Assembly (NCBI GenBank): GCA_947646735.1
Contig: CANTFK010000985.1
Location: 62,001 to 126,000 of the forward strand
Length of the DNA: 64,000 bases
Reading direction: 5' to 3'
From: Peronospora farinosa
Lineage: Eukaryota > Oomycota > Peronosporomycetes > Peronosporales > Peronosporaceae
Part shown: positions 12,579 through 21,096 of the stretch, in pieces
Layout: each line of letters starts with the position of its first letter
Position numbering within the stretch: position 1 is the stretch's first letter
Translations under genes and position numbers: made by a program
Notes under the pieces: generated by a model
Database searches by the model: none
What the model saw: the letters and a program-made list of their open reading frames with translations, nothing else
Told to the model about the DNA's origin: nothing

Positions 12579-12905
12579 ACGCAAACCTATTTACACGCCC
12601 ACATGTTCCGCCGCCAGCATGCACTCTACGCACTTCACATATGCGTCACGACCCTCTTCATATGCTTTACCTTCCAATACGGCGGCATACCCACACTCGT
12701 CACTCCTTTTCGGTCCGTCATGGTGGTCCTACGCGTCAAAGCCTTCTCGTCACTGTGCCATCTCTTTCTGATTCGCTGTTGATGGCTGCAGCATATGCCG
12801 CAAGTGATGAGCCTGTCGATATCTATCAATCCAGCCGCTAATGGACGCCTAGCGGTCGCAAGCAATGAGCTACATAAGTGTCGAAAAAGACCAGCTCCAA
12901 CAACA

Positions 12906-12977
12906 GGGCCTTGCCGGAGATCGAATCCGGGACCTCTTGCACCCTAAGCGAGAATCATACCACTAGACCACAAGGCC
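12906..12977 (-). tRNA. tRNA-Pro(AGG), array copy 33, stem variant
   Basis: C29-A41 mismatch. Confidence 0.9.
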
Positions 12978-13304
12978 ACGCAAACCTATTTACACGCCCA
13001 CATGTTCCGCCGCCAGCATGCACTCTACGCACTTCACATATGCGTCACGACCCTCTTCATATGCTTTACCTTCCAATACGGCGGCATACCCACACTCGTC
13101 ACTCCTTTTCGGTCCGTCATGGTGGTCCTACGCGTCAAAGCCTTCTCGTCACTGTGCCATCTCTTTCTGATTCGCTGTTGATGGCTGCAGCATATGCCGC
13201 AAGTGATGAGCCTGTCGATATCTATCAATCCAGCCGCTAATGGACGCCTAGCGGTCGCAAGCAATGAGCTACATAAGTGTCGAAAAAGACCAGCTCCAAC
13301 AACA

Positions 13305-13376
13305 GGGCCTTGCCGGAGATCGAATCCGGGACCTCTTGCACCCTAAGCGAGAATCATACCACTAGACCACAAGGCC
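13305..13376 (-). tRNA. tRNA-Pro(AGG), array copy 34, stem variant
   Basis: C29-A41 mismatch. Confidence 0.9.
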
Positions 13377-13703
13377 ACGCAAACCTATTTACACGCCCAC
13401 ATGTTCCGCCGCCAGCATGCACTCTACGCACTTCACATATGCGTCACGACCCTCTTCATATGCTTTACCTTCCAATACGGCGGCATACCCACACTCGTCA
13501 CTCCTTTTCGGTCCGTCATGGTGGTCCTACGCGTCAAAGCCTTCTCGTCACTGTGCCATCTCTTTCTGATTCGCTGTTGATGGCTGCAGCATATGCCGCA
13601 AGTGATGAGCCTGTCGATATCTATCAATCCAGCCGCTAATGGACGCCTAGCGGTCGCAAGCAATGAGCTACATAAGTGTCGAAAAAGACCAGCTCCAACA
13701 ACA

Positions 13704-13775
13704 GGGCCTTGCCGGAGATCGAATCCGGGACCTCTTGCACCCTAAGCGAGAATCATACCACTAGACCACAAGGCC
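13704..13775 (-). tRNA. tRNA-Pro(AGG), array copy 35, stem variant
   Basis: C29-A41 mismatch. Confidence 0.9.
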
Positions 13776-14102
13776 ACGCAAACCTATTTACACGCCCACA
13801 TGTTCCGCCGCCAGCATGCACTCTACGCACTTCACATATGCGTCACGACCCTCTTCATATGCTTTACCTTCCAATACGGCGGCATACCCACACTCGTCAC
13901 TCCTTTTCGGTCCGTCATGGTGGTCCTACGCGTCAAAGCCTTCTCGTCACTGTGCCATCTCTTTCTGATTCGCTGTTGATGGCTGCAGCATATGCCGCAA
14001 GTGATGAGCCTGTCGATATCTATCAATCCAGCCGCTAATGGACGCCTAGCGGTCGCAAGCAATGAGCTACATAAGTGTCGAAAAAGACCAGCTCCAACAA
14101 CA

Positions 14103-14174
14103 GGGCCTTGCCGGAGATCGAATCCGGGACCTCTCGCACCCTAAGCGAGAATCATACCACTAGACCACAAGGCC
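14103..14174 (-). tRNA. tRNA-Pro(AGG), array copy 36
   Basis: C29-G41 intact. Confidence 0.95.
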
Positions 14175-14501
14175 ACGCAAACCTATTTACACGCCCACAT
14201 GTTCCGCCGCCAGCATGCACTCTACGCACTTCACATATGCGTCACGACCCTCTTCATATGCTTTACCTTCCAATACGGCGGCATACCCACACTCGTCACT
14301 CCTTTTCGGTCCGTCATGGTGGTCCTACGCGTCAAAGCCTTCTCGTCACTGTGCCATCTCTTTCTGATTCGCTGTTGATGGCTGCAGCATATGCCGCAAG
14401 TGATGAGCCTGTCGATATCTATCAATCCAGCCGCTAATGGACGCCTAGCGGTCGCAAGCAATGAGCTACATAAGTGTCGAAAAAGACCAGCTCCAACAAC
14501 A

Positions 14502-14573
14502 GGGCCTTGCCGGAGATCGAATCCGGGACCTCTCGCACCCTAAGCGAGAATCATACCACTAGACCACAAGGCC
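14502..14573 (-). tRNA. tRNA-Pro(AGG), array copy 37
   Basis: C29-G41 intact. Confidence 0.95.
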
Positions 14574-14900
14574 ACGCAAACCTATTTACACGCCCACATG
14601 TTCCGCCGCCAGCATGCACTCTACGCACTTCACATATGCGTCACGACCCTCTTCATATGCTTTACCTTCCAATACGGCGGCATACCCACACTCGTCACTC
14701 CTTTTCGGTCCGTCATGGTGGTCCTACGCGTCAAAGCCTTCTCGTCACTGTGCCATCTCTTTCTGATTCGCTGTTGATGGCTGCAGCATATGCCGCAAGT
14801 GATGAGCCTGTCGATATCTATCAATCCAGCCGCTAATGGACGCCTAGCGGTCGCAAGCAATGAGCTACATAAGTGTCGAAAAAGACCAGCTCCAACAACA

Positions 14901-14972
14901 GGGCCTTGCCGGAGATCGAATCCGGGACCTCTTGCACCCTAAGCGAGAATCATACCACTAGACCACAAGGCC
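14901..14972 (-). tRNA. tRNA-Pro(AGG), array copy 38, stem variant
   Basis: C29-A41 mismatch; the last variant copy before the array edge. Confidence 0.9.
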
Positions 14973-15299
14973 ACGCAAACCTATTTACACGCCCACATGT
15001 TCCGCCGCCAGCATGCACTCTACGCACTTCACATATGCGTCACGACCCTCTTCATATGCTTTACCTTCCAATACGGCGGCATACCCACACTCGTCACTCC
15101 TTTTCGGTCCGTCATGGTGGTCCTACGCGTCAAAGCCTTCTCGTCACTGTGCCATCTCTTTCTGATTCGCTGTTGATGGCTGCAGCATATGCCGCAAGTG
15201 ATGAGCCTGTCGATATCTATCAATCCAGCCGCTAATGGACGCCTAGCGGTCGCAAGCAATGAGCTACATAAGTGTCGAAAAAGACCAGCTCCAACAACA

Positions 15300-15371
15300 G
15301 GGCCTTGCCGGAGATCGAATCCGGGACCTCTCGCACCCTAAGCGAGAATCATACCACTAGACCACAAGGCC
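15300..15371 (-). tRNA. tRNA-Pro(AGG), array copy 39
   Basis: C29-G41 intact; the spacer to its right carries the first edge-type substitutions and the +1 insertion. Confidence 0.95.
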
Positions 15372-15699
15372 ACGCAAACCTATTTACACGCCCACATGTT
15401 CCGCCGCCAGCATGCACTCTACGCACTTCACATATGCGTCACGACCCTCCTTCCTATGCTTTACCTTCCAATACGGCGGCATACCCACACTAGGCACTCC
15501 TTTTCGGTCCGTCATGGTGGTCCTACGCGTCAAAGCCTTCTCGTCACTGTGCCATCTCTTTCTGATTCGCTGTTGATGGCTGCAGCATATGCCGCAAGTG
15601 ATGAGCCTATCGATATCTATCAATCCAGCCGCTAATGGACGCCTAGCGGTCGCAAGCAATGAGCTACATAAGTGTCGAAAAAGACCAGCTCCAACAACA

Positions 15700-15771
15700 G
15701 GGCCTTGCCGGAGATCGAATCCGGGACCTCTCGCACCCTAAGCGAGAATCATACCACTAGACCACAAGGCC
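15700..15771 (-). tRNA. tRNA-Pro(AGG), array copy 40
   Basis: C29-G41 intact; unit is 400 bp. Confidence 0.95.
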
Positions 15772-16099
15772 ACGCAAACCTATTTACACGCCCACATGTT
15801 CCGCCGCCAGCATGCACTCTACGCACTTCACATATGCGTCACGACCCTCCTTCATATGCTTTACCTTCCAATACGGCGGCATACCCACACTCGTCACTCC
15901 TTTTCGGTCCGTCATGGTGGTCCTACGCGTCAAAGCCTTCTCGTCACTGTGCCATCTCTTTCTGATTCGCTGTTGATGGCTGCAGCATATGCCGCAAGTG
16001 ATGAGCCTGTCGATATCTATCAATCCAGCCGCTAATCGACGCCTAGCGGTCGCAAGCAATGAGCTACATAAGTGTCGAAAAAGACCAGCTCCAACAACA

Positions 16100-16171
16100 G
16101 GGCCTTGCCGGAGATCGAATCCGGGACCTCTCGCACCCTAAGCGAGAATCATACCACTAGACCACAAGGCC
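16100..16171 (-). tRNA. tRNA-Pro(AGG), array copy 41
   Basis: C29-G41 intact; the tRNA is unchanged although the spacer on its right has several substitutions (16340-16375). Confidence 0.95.
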
Positions 16172-16499
16172 ACGCAAACCTATTTACACGCCCACATGTT
16201 CCGCCGCCAGCATGCACTCTACACACTTCACATATGCGTCACGACCCTCTTCACTATGCTTTACCTTCCAATACGGCGGCATACCCACACTCGTCACTCC
16301 TTTTCGGTCCGTCATGGTGGTCCTACGCGTCAAAGCCTTCTCTTCATTGTTCCGTCTCTTTCTGATTCGGTGTTTATGGCTGCAGCATATGCCGCAAGTG
16401 ATGAGCCTATCGATATCTATCAATCCAGCCGCTAATCGACGCCTAGCGGTCGCAAGCAATGAGCTACATAAGTGTCGAAAAAGACCAGCTCCAACAACA

Positions 16500-16571
16500 G
16501 GGCCTTGCCGGAGATCGAATCCGGGACCTCTCGCACCCTAAGCGAGAATCATACCACTAGACCACAAGGCC
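16500..16571 (-). tRNA. tRNA-Pro(AGG), array copy 42 (first in transcription direction)
   Basis: C29-G41 intact. The tRNA sequence is unchanged while its flanking spacer differs at several sites from interior units, so the tRNA part has been conserved better than the spacer. Confidence 0.95.
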
Positions 16572-16895
16572 ACGCAAACCTATTTACACGCCCACATGTT
16601 CCGCCGCCAGCATGCACTCTACACACTTCACATATGCGTCACGACCCTCCTCCCTATGCTTTACCTTCCAATAAGGCGGTATATCCACACTCGTCACTCC
16701 TTTTCGGTCCGTCATGGTGTTCCTACGCGTCAAAGCCTTCTCGTCACTGTGCCATCTCTTTCTGATTCGCTGTTGATGGCTGCAGCATATGCCGCAAGTG
16801 ATGAGCCTGTCGATATCTATCAATCCAGCCGCTAATGGACGCCTAGCGGTCGCAAGCAATGAGCTACATAAGTGTCGAAAAAGACCAGCTCCAAC

Positions 16896-17528
16896 TACAT
16901 GGCCGTTTTTGATATTGTTTACAATTTTTTTAAATGCATTGTGGTGTGTCGTGCGAGCGAATTCAACGAAGCAAATTCACTGCAATCTTCAAGAGAAGTG
17001 CATGTATGAAAGGACCCCATTAGAGTGAAATTCGGCAGATAGACTAAAATTTGCTTGTTCGCGACGTCGTCAATTGATTGTCGCAGGCTTTTCGATGACT
17101 CCGACGAATGCACCGTGCTATACATGACGCTAACGATGATGTGTACTAGAGCCCTCGAACGATTGAGGTCTTAACTAGATAAGAAAGCGCTGAAGAGAGA
17201 GGATGACGGATTTGTGTGCGAGTTTCTCCCTCCAAAGACATTCGTTTGTCGGCTTCTAAGGTGTAACAATAGGGGCAAATTTATATGGAAGGATACACAT
17301 GACTAAGGACACTGGACACTTTATCGTTCTGTGGCCCTCTACGGCGACAGCTTATGTCCTAGAGCTCGTTCGGAGTGACACACTGTAAGCAAAATCACTT
17401 TATGTCGTTGCACAGAAATATATGTCTTGGTTCAATTTGCCCGTTCAAAGTTTGATCGCAATCGATTTTGGTGTCTCACTAGATTTAGTAATTTGTTATA
17501 TGTATTTGCATGCTACGTGTCGATAGAA
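16896..17528. other. Spacer between tRNA-Pro array and tRNA-Arg
   Basis: Unique, AT-rich sequence of about 630 bp. No open frame has recognisable protein similarity and no further tRNA was seen. It retains 'ggcc' at 16901-16904, which may be the last four bases of a truncated tRNA-Pro 3' end. Confidence 0.6.
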
Positions 17529-17601
17529 GCGCGGCTGGCGCAATGGATAGCGTATCAGACTTCGAATCTGGGGGTTGCGGGTTCGAGTCCCGCGTCGCGT
17601 A
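17529..17601 (+). tRNA. tRNA-Arg(TCG)
   Basis: A 73-nt cloverleaf on the plus strand. The acceptor stem GCGCGGC/GTCGCGT has G-U wobbles at pairs 1-72 and 6-67. The D arm is GCGC-AATGGATA-GCGT, and the anticodon stem TCAGA/TCTGG encloses loop CTTCGAA with anticodon TCG (reads CGA, arginine). The T arm GCGGG-TTCGAGT-CCCGC has a canonical B box, and the discriminator is A. No intron. Single copy, in contrast to the neighbouring array and on the opposite strand. Confidence 0.95.
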
Positions 17602-17603
17602 CA

Positions 17604-17607
17604 TTTT
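17604..17607 (+). terminator. Pol III terminator of tRNA-Arg
   Basis: A TTTT run begins three bases after the discriminator of the tRNA-Arg gene. Confidence 0.65.
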
Positions 17608-17709
17608 AACTTCATTAACATTTAATATTAACTCTATGCTCATACTCCACCTATGCTCATACTACAGTACTCCACGAAATAAATACGCTATAATTGACAA
17701 CCAGCAGTT

Positions 17710-18802
17710 ATGGCGTTCATGGCGACAGCTCGTCGCGGTCTTCGCTGCGTCTCCCGCTCGTATCTGTCCACCTCTCTACTCGCTTGTCCAGTATTGTCCA
17801 CTGCCTTTTCTTCTCAGCAGCAATGGCAATGCTTGCCATGCGGCATGAACCCTTTTTTTCTTGTCAGGCGGCATCAATAGGAGTTTTGTACGCACTAAAG
17901 TGAGTGAGCGTGCTTTGCGCCGTAAAAAGTTGCGTAAGATGAAGTGTCAAAAGGGAAACAAGGTGCCAATGATCAAGGACACATTGCGAAAACTATACAT
18001 GCGCACGCACCCTGATCTGTTTGGACGGTATCCGGAGCAACAGCGTGCAAACGAGGAGTCGTACAAGGAGCTGCTGGGCATCTTGGACGCCATTGAGAAA
18101 CATAATGTGTTCCCTCCAGCCAAGACGTTGGTACTGCCGTTTTTTCTGAAGACACCAGTAGAAGGTGAGTTCAAGGAGGTGGATCTGCAGCTGCGCACGA
18201 CTGGCGGCGCTTGCAACACGTTGGTGGAAGAGGCTTTGGGTCGGTTTTTCGACGAGTGTGGTCTTCCACAAGCATTCCAATGGGGCGAAGGAAGTTGGGG
18301 CAAAAGTGTGGGTAACGACGCAGAAGAAAACCCGAATCTGGGCTTCGACAAAGACGAAGATGAGTTGGCCACAACAAGCGAGGAACAGCTTTTTCAGTCC
18401 GAACCGGCCTTTAATCCTGATGACAGCGGCACAACGATGGAGGATGCATCGATTGAGAATGTGCTGAGTGAGCTGAATGATGTGTTTGAGATCATTGCTG
18501 CTGTGCCGTTGATGGATGAGGAGGAGTATGGTGAGTTGCGGGAGCACTTTGAAAAGGGTCAGGGGCTAGACGAGATTGATGAACGCGGCTACACGATCAA
18601 GGCAGGTACGCACAAGATTTGGAAGGGCGAACGCAAACTTAAGAACGTGACTGACGGCGTGGACACGGACTCAGCTCTCATTTTGCAGCGGATCTTGCTG
18701 CACACGCTTAACATTGAGAGAAAAGTGCGCGAGATGCTCGCAAATGGTGGTACCGACCCCGACGATGTAGATGAACCAGAAGCGAGCAACATTACCAGCT
18801 AA
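17710..18802 (+). pseudogene. TCAIM-like (DUF4460) gene, copy 1, frameshifted near the 5' end
   Basis: This is a paralogue of the intact gene at 21097. From the ATG at 17710 the frame encodes the same mitochondrial-type presequence (MAFMATARRGLRC...), but a T-run of seven (17853-17859) against six in the other copy shifts the frame and leads to a stop at the TAG near 17877. The main frame then runs open from about 17861 to 18802, with no in-frame ATG until about 17941. It carries the J-like DUF4460 region (KLYMRTHPDLFGRYPEQQ) seen at the N-terminus of human TCAIM, a mitochondrial protein. The C-terminal third is clearly different from copy 2 but still conserved in pattern (GYTIKAG, DSALILQR), which argues that the downstream part was under selection. 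It could be a recent pseudogene, a gene with an alternative downstream start, a homopolymer sequencing error, or have an unrecognised intron ending at the pyrimidine tract plus CAG at 17865-17867. Confidence 0.6.
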
Positions 18803-20101
18803 AGGTTACATCAAACATGGTGCAGCACCTCAGTTGTCTTGACTAATGTTTTCGAATATGGTCGCGAACCTCGACTCCAGTTGTCTTTACAATTTGCACT
18901 AACATGTGTCAACACGTTCTACATCACGTAGTCATCACGGCTCGTTGTTAATTGCTTCCAGCATATTGAGCCATAGCAAAACCAGTAATCACCTATAATC
19001 ATGTAGCGGGTAGCCTTTACGCGCTTTTATCAAGGCGTACTGACCGAAAGAAAAGCTGTTGCGGAATAGCAAGTGCTGCAGAAAACTCGGTCCAATATCG
19101 TGTACGATCATTCCTGAGCTGCGTGCACAAGTTGGAAGTACGAGCCTGATTGATTCTTTCGGGTCATCACTAATGGCCCGAAAGATGCGACTCCACATAA
19201 GGTCTGCTACTAGCACGCTTTTACAACTTGGCTGCTTGCCGCAACCGACAGACCTTTCTCTAGCTGTTTCCCCATGATCATTATAGCCCACTTTGCATAC
19301 GTTGTTTACCAGCATTGACGTGCTGACACTAAAATGATCTCGTTGTAGCGTCTGCAACAATAGTAAGACCAAAGTTAAGCACAGTAAGTTGCCTGCGAAT
19401 TGTCACAGATGAAGACCTGAGAAGCCGTAGCGATTGCTGCCATGGAAAAAGCCCACAACAACGGCTGTACAACCAGCGCTTTCCCTCTCGTACTCTTCTG
19501 TTTGTACTTTTTTTCCATCAGCAGAGATGCCATTGTTACTCTTGTCCCTGGAAACCGAGCATTTAGCGTATCTGAATGCATTATTCAAAAAAGTGGGGAG
19601 GTCATTTCTTGTGTCGCGCTCGCTCTGACAAAGCAAGTGTTGTCTACCATGACGAAGGTCCATTACCATTGCATTGACCTTGTAATTGTCTTGCTGATTG
19701 TTTCTTGGTACGTGTAGTTGACGTACGAATATGGTGACGATACTATCCATTATCTTTAGGCAAGTACCGACGAAATCTCGACTACAGCATTCCGGATGCT
19801 GATGAAATGAGCTCGGGTAGTACAAGTGTTGGAGAACTAAGGCCATGAGCTTAAGCCGAGATCATGCAGCTAGCCACACATCGATATCTGTCACATACAT
19901 ATTTTCCTGTATTGAAGCGTGAGCATTCATAAATACAGGAAAAAACATTGGATCTTGAAATGCACGGCACTTACATTGGTTATCTACAGCGACGTCCAGG
20001 TAAATGCCATGTCCACAGACATACAAACAAAAGGAGCTTACCTTCACAAGAAAATGAACCTTGCCACGACTTGCTGAGTATATGAAAAGAAACATAGTCA
20101 T
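18803..20101. other. Gene-poor spacer with decayed coding remnants
   Basis: About 1.3 kb with no intact gene. Minus-strand open frames at 18989-19372 and 19403-19846 look coding-like in stretches; only one short part resembles a known family and is listed separately. Confidence 0.5.
19403..19600 (-). pseudogene. Possible remnant of a PP2C-type phosphatase
   Basis: The minus-strand frame contains an alanine/asparagine-rich helix-like stretch followed by SAGCTAVVVGFFHGSN, which resembles the PP2C core strand '(S)GxTAVV' preceding 'YVANVGDSRAV'. The expected continuation is broken: the same frame stops at about 19403, while a shifted frame reads CDNSQATYC where GDSRAVLC is expected. The metal-binding DGHGG motif was not found. 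If correct this is a frameshifted fragment; the similarity is short and the call is tentative. Confidence 0.25.
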
Positions 20102-20926
20102 CTACTCTTGCTTGGCCGACGATGGGATAGCCGCAGAGGCTGAGCTTGTGGCAAAGTGCTTCTTGAGCTTGGGCAGCACAAGGCCTCCCACTACCGCCAC
20201 AAAAATAAGTTGCACCGTGGTGGCCGTGTCAATAATGTCTCCTCGCGTTCGCAACTCCCGCAAGATGAGGCCGGCTTTGCAGCTCAGAAAGTTGTACGGG
20301 ATAAGTCCAATGAGCGGACCTAGCGTGAACTGGCCCAGCGGAATAGCCAAGTGCGGTGACGCCATGTTGATGAACCAGTTGGGCGTGAACGGAAAAACAC
20401 GCAGAAATACCATATACAGCGCCATTTCGTCCCGGTGTCCATCCAGCATACCATGCAGTACGTCCAGCTTGTGCGAGAAGAAGCGCATAACCACACGACG
20501 ACCCAAATGGCGCGACAATAGGAACATAAAGACAGATCCCAGTGTGTTGTACACGAGGCAAAGAGGAAAGCCCAACGTCACGCCAAACAATGCGCCGCCC
20601 AGTAGATTAAAGAATACGGTGCCAGGAATCGCAAACGTCTGGAGATACAAGTAACAACTCATGTGTGCCAGCAAGAGCGTACTCGTCTGGCGCTCTGATA
20701 AACTCTGCAGCGTTTCTCCCAGCTGCTGAGCCGTCTCCAGGGATGTCGGTAGTCGCAGCGCAGTCCATTCGGCGTCCGTCAGCGATGAAATCACTAGCAA
20801 GTGCAGCGTCGCACCAAGTAACGCCGTACTGACCACAAAGATTATACCAAGAAGCTGCACATCCCGTTGCCAGCCCTTGAAAGGATCACATGATGAGGCC
20901 GAAAAATTCTCTGTAACATTAGCCAT
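20102..20926 (-). CDS. TMEM41-like VTT-domain membrane protein
   Basis: A 274-aa multi-pass protein of the VTT/DedA (SNARE-associated) superfamily. In animals TMEM41B is an ER phospholipid scramblase needed for autophagosome and lipoprotein formation. The VTT core spans about residues 95-245 and shows FAIPGTVFFNLLGGALFG, the reentrant-loop region, then FLRVFPFTPNWFINMASP and GPLIGLIPYNFLSC, which are diagnostic of the TMEM41 subgroup. A first membrane span lies near residues 23-48. The ATG at 20926 gives a length close to the family norm. It is intronless here and lies between the two TCAIM-like copies, on the opposite strand, 170 bp from the start of copy 2. Acidic or basic sorting signals are not obvious; the tail is short and polar. 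Confidence 0.88.
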   Translation of the reverse strand: MANVTENFSASSCDPFKGWQRDVQLLGIIFVVSTALLGATLHLLVISSLTDAEWTALRLPTSLETAQQLGETLQSLSERQTSTLLLAHMSCYLYLQTFAIPGTVFFNLLGGALFGVTLGFPLCLVYNTLGSVFMFLLSRHLGRRVVMRFFSHKLDVLHGMLDGHRDEMALYMVFLRVFPFTPNWFINMASPHLAIPLGQFTLGPLIGLIPYNFLSCKAGLILRELRTRGDIIDTATTVQLIFVAVVGGLVLPKLKKHFATSSASAAIPSSAKQE

Positions 20927-21096
20927 GGCTGTAAGAAGATGACGATTGTCACGGCGTCTGTTTTGTTACATGATTTTGTACAAAATACGTAGTACACACA
21001 AGCAGCTTCTTACTGGGTGTGCTTGTAAATAAGCTTAAGTAACGGTTAAGTACAATCGGTAGCCATCCATTCCGGTATTATATTTAACGAACGAGT
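20927..21096. promoter_or_regulatory. Divergent intergenic region, TMEM41-like / TCAIM-like copy 2
   Basis: 170 bp separate the two start codons. An AT-rich 'tattatatttaa' lies about 20 bp before the plus-strand ATG. No consensus operator is visible; the call rests on position only. Confidence 0.4.

Larger units (their letters stand above)
1..16895. repeat. Tandem array of 399-bp units, each with one tRNA-Pro gene
   Basis: The same 399-bp unit is repeated head to tail about 42.3 times from the first base to 16895. The first 39 tRNA-bearing units step by exactly 399 bp; the last three step by 400 bp because of one inserted base at the sequence after 'gaccctc' (near 15450). Internal units are virtually identical to each other, with only a few recurring single-base variants: C/T inside the tRNA, and G/C just after the TAA at 4863, 7257, 16037 and 16437. 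The rightmost four units carry several extra substitutions. The array breaks off at 16895, after 'ccaac', five bases before the place where the next tRNA 3' end would start. The window opens inside a unit, so the array extends left by an unknown amount. The repeated 120-aa and 76-aa open frames across it are shadows of the repeat and not taken as genes. Confidence 0.98.

Noticed and set aside
110..16835. Repeated 120-aa plus-strand and 76-aa minus-strand open frames in every unit
   Set aside because: They run antisense or adjacent to the tRNA gene, begin with GTG or similar in part, and are lost in the diverged edge units by a single-base insertion, so they are by-products of the repeat rather than a protein family.
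1..16895. CRISPR-like or phage-type tandem repeat
   Set aside because: Units are 399 bp with no short repeat-spacer alternation, and each contains a full eukaryotic tRNA; the surrounding genes are eukaryotic with introns.
17947..18547. Antisense open frames within the TCAIM-like genes (141-185 aa)
   Set aside because: Shadow frames opposite a well-supported coding frame; they appear in both copies only because the sense sequence is shared.
18989..19372. 127-aa minus-strand open frame next to the PP2C-like fragment
   Set aside because: No motif of PP2C or any other family could be seen, and no phased splice links it to the fragment at 19403.
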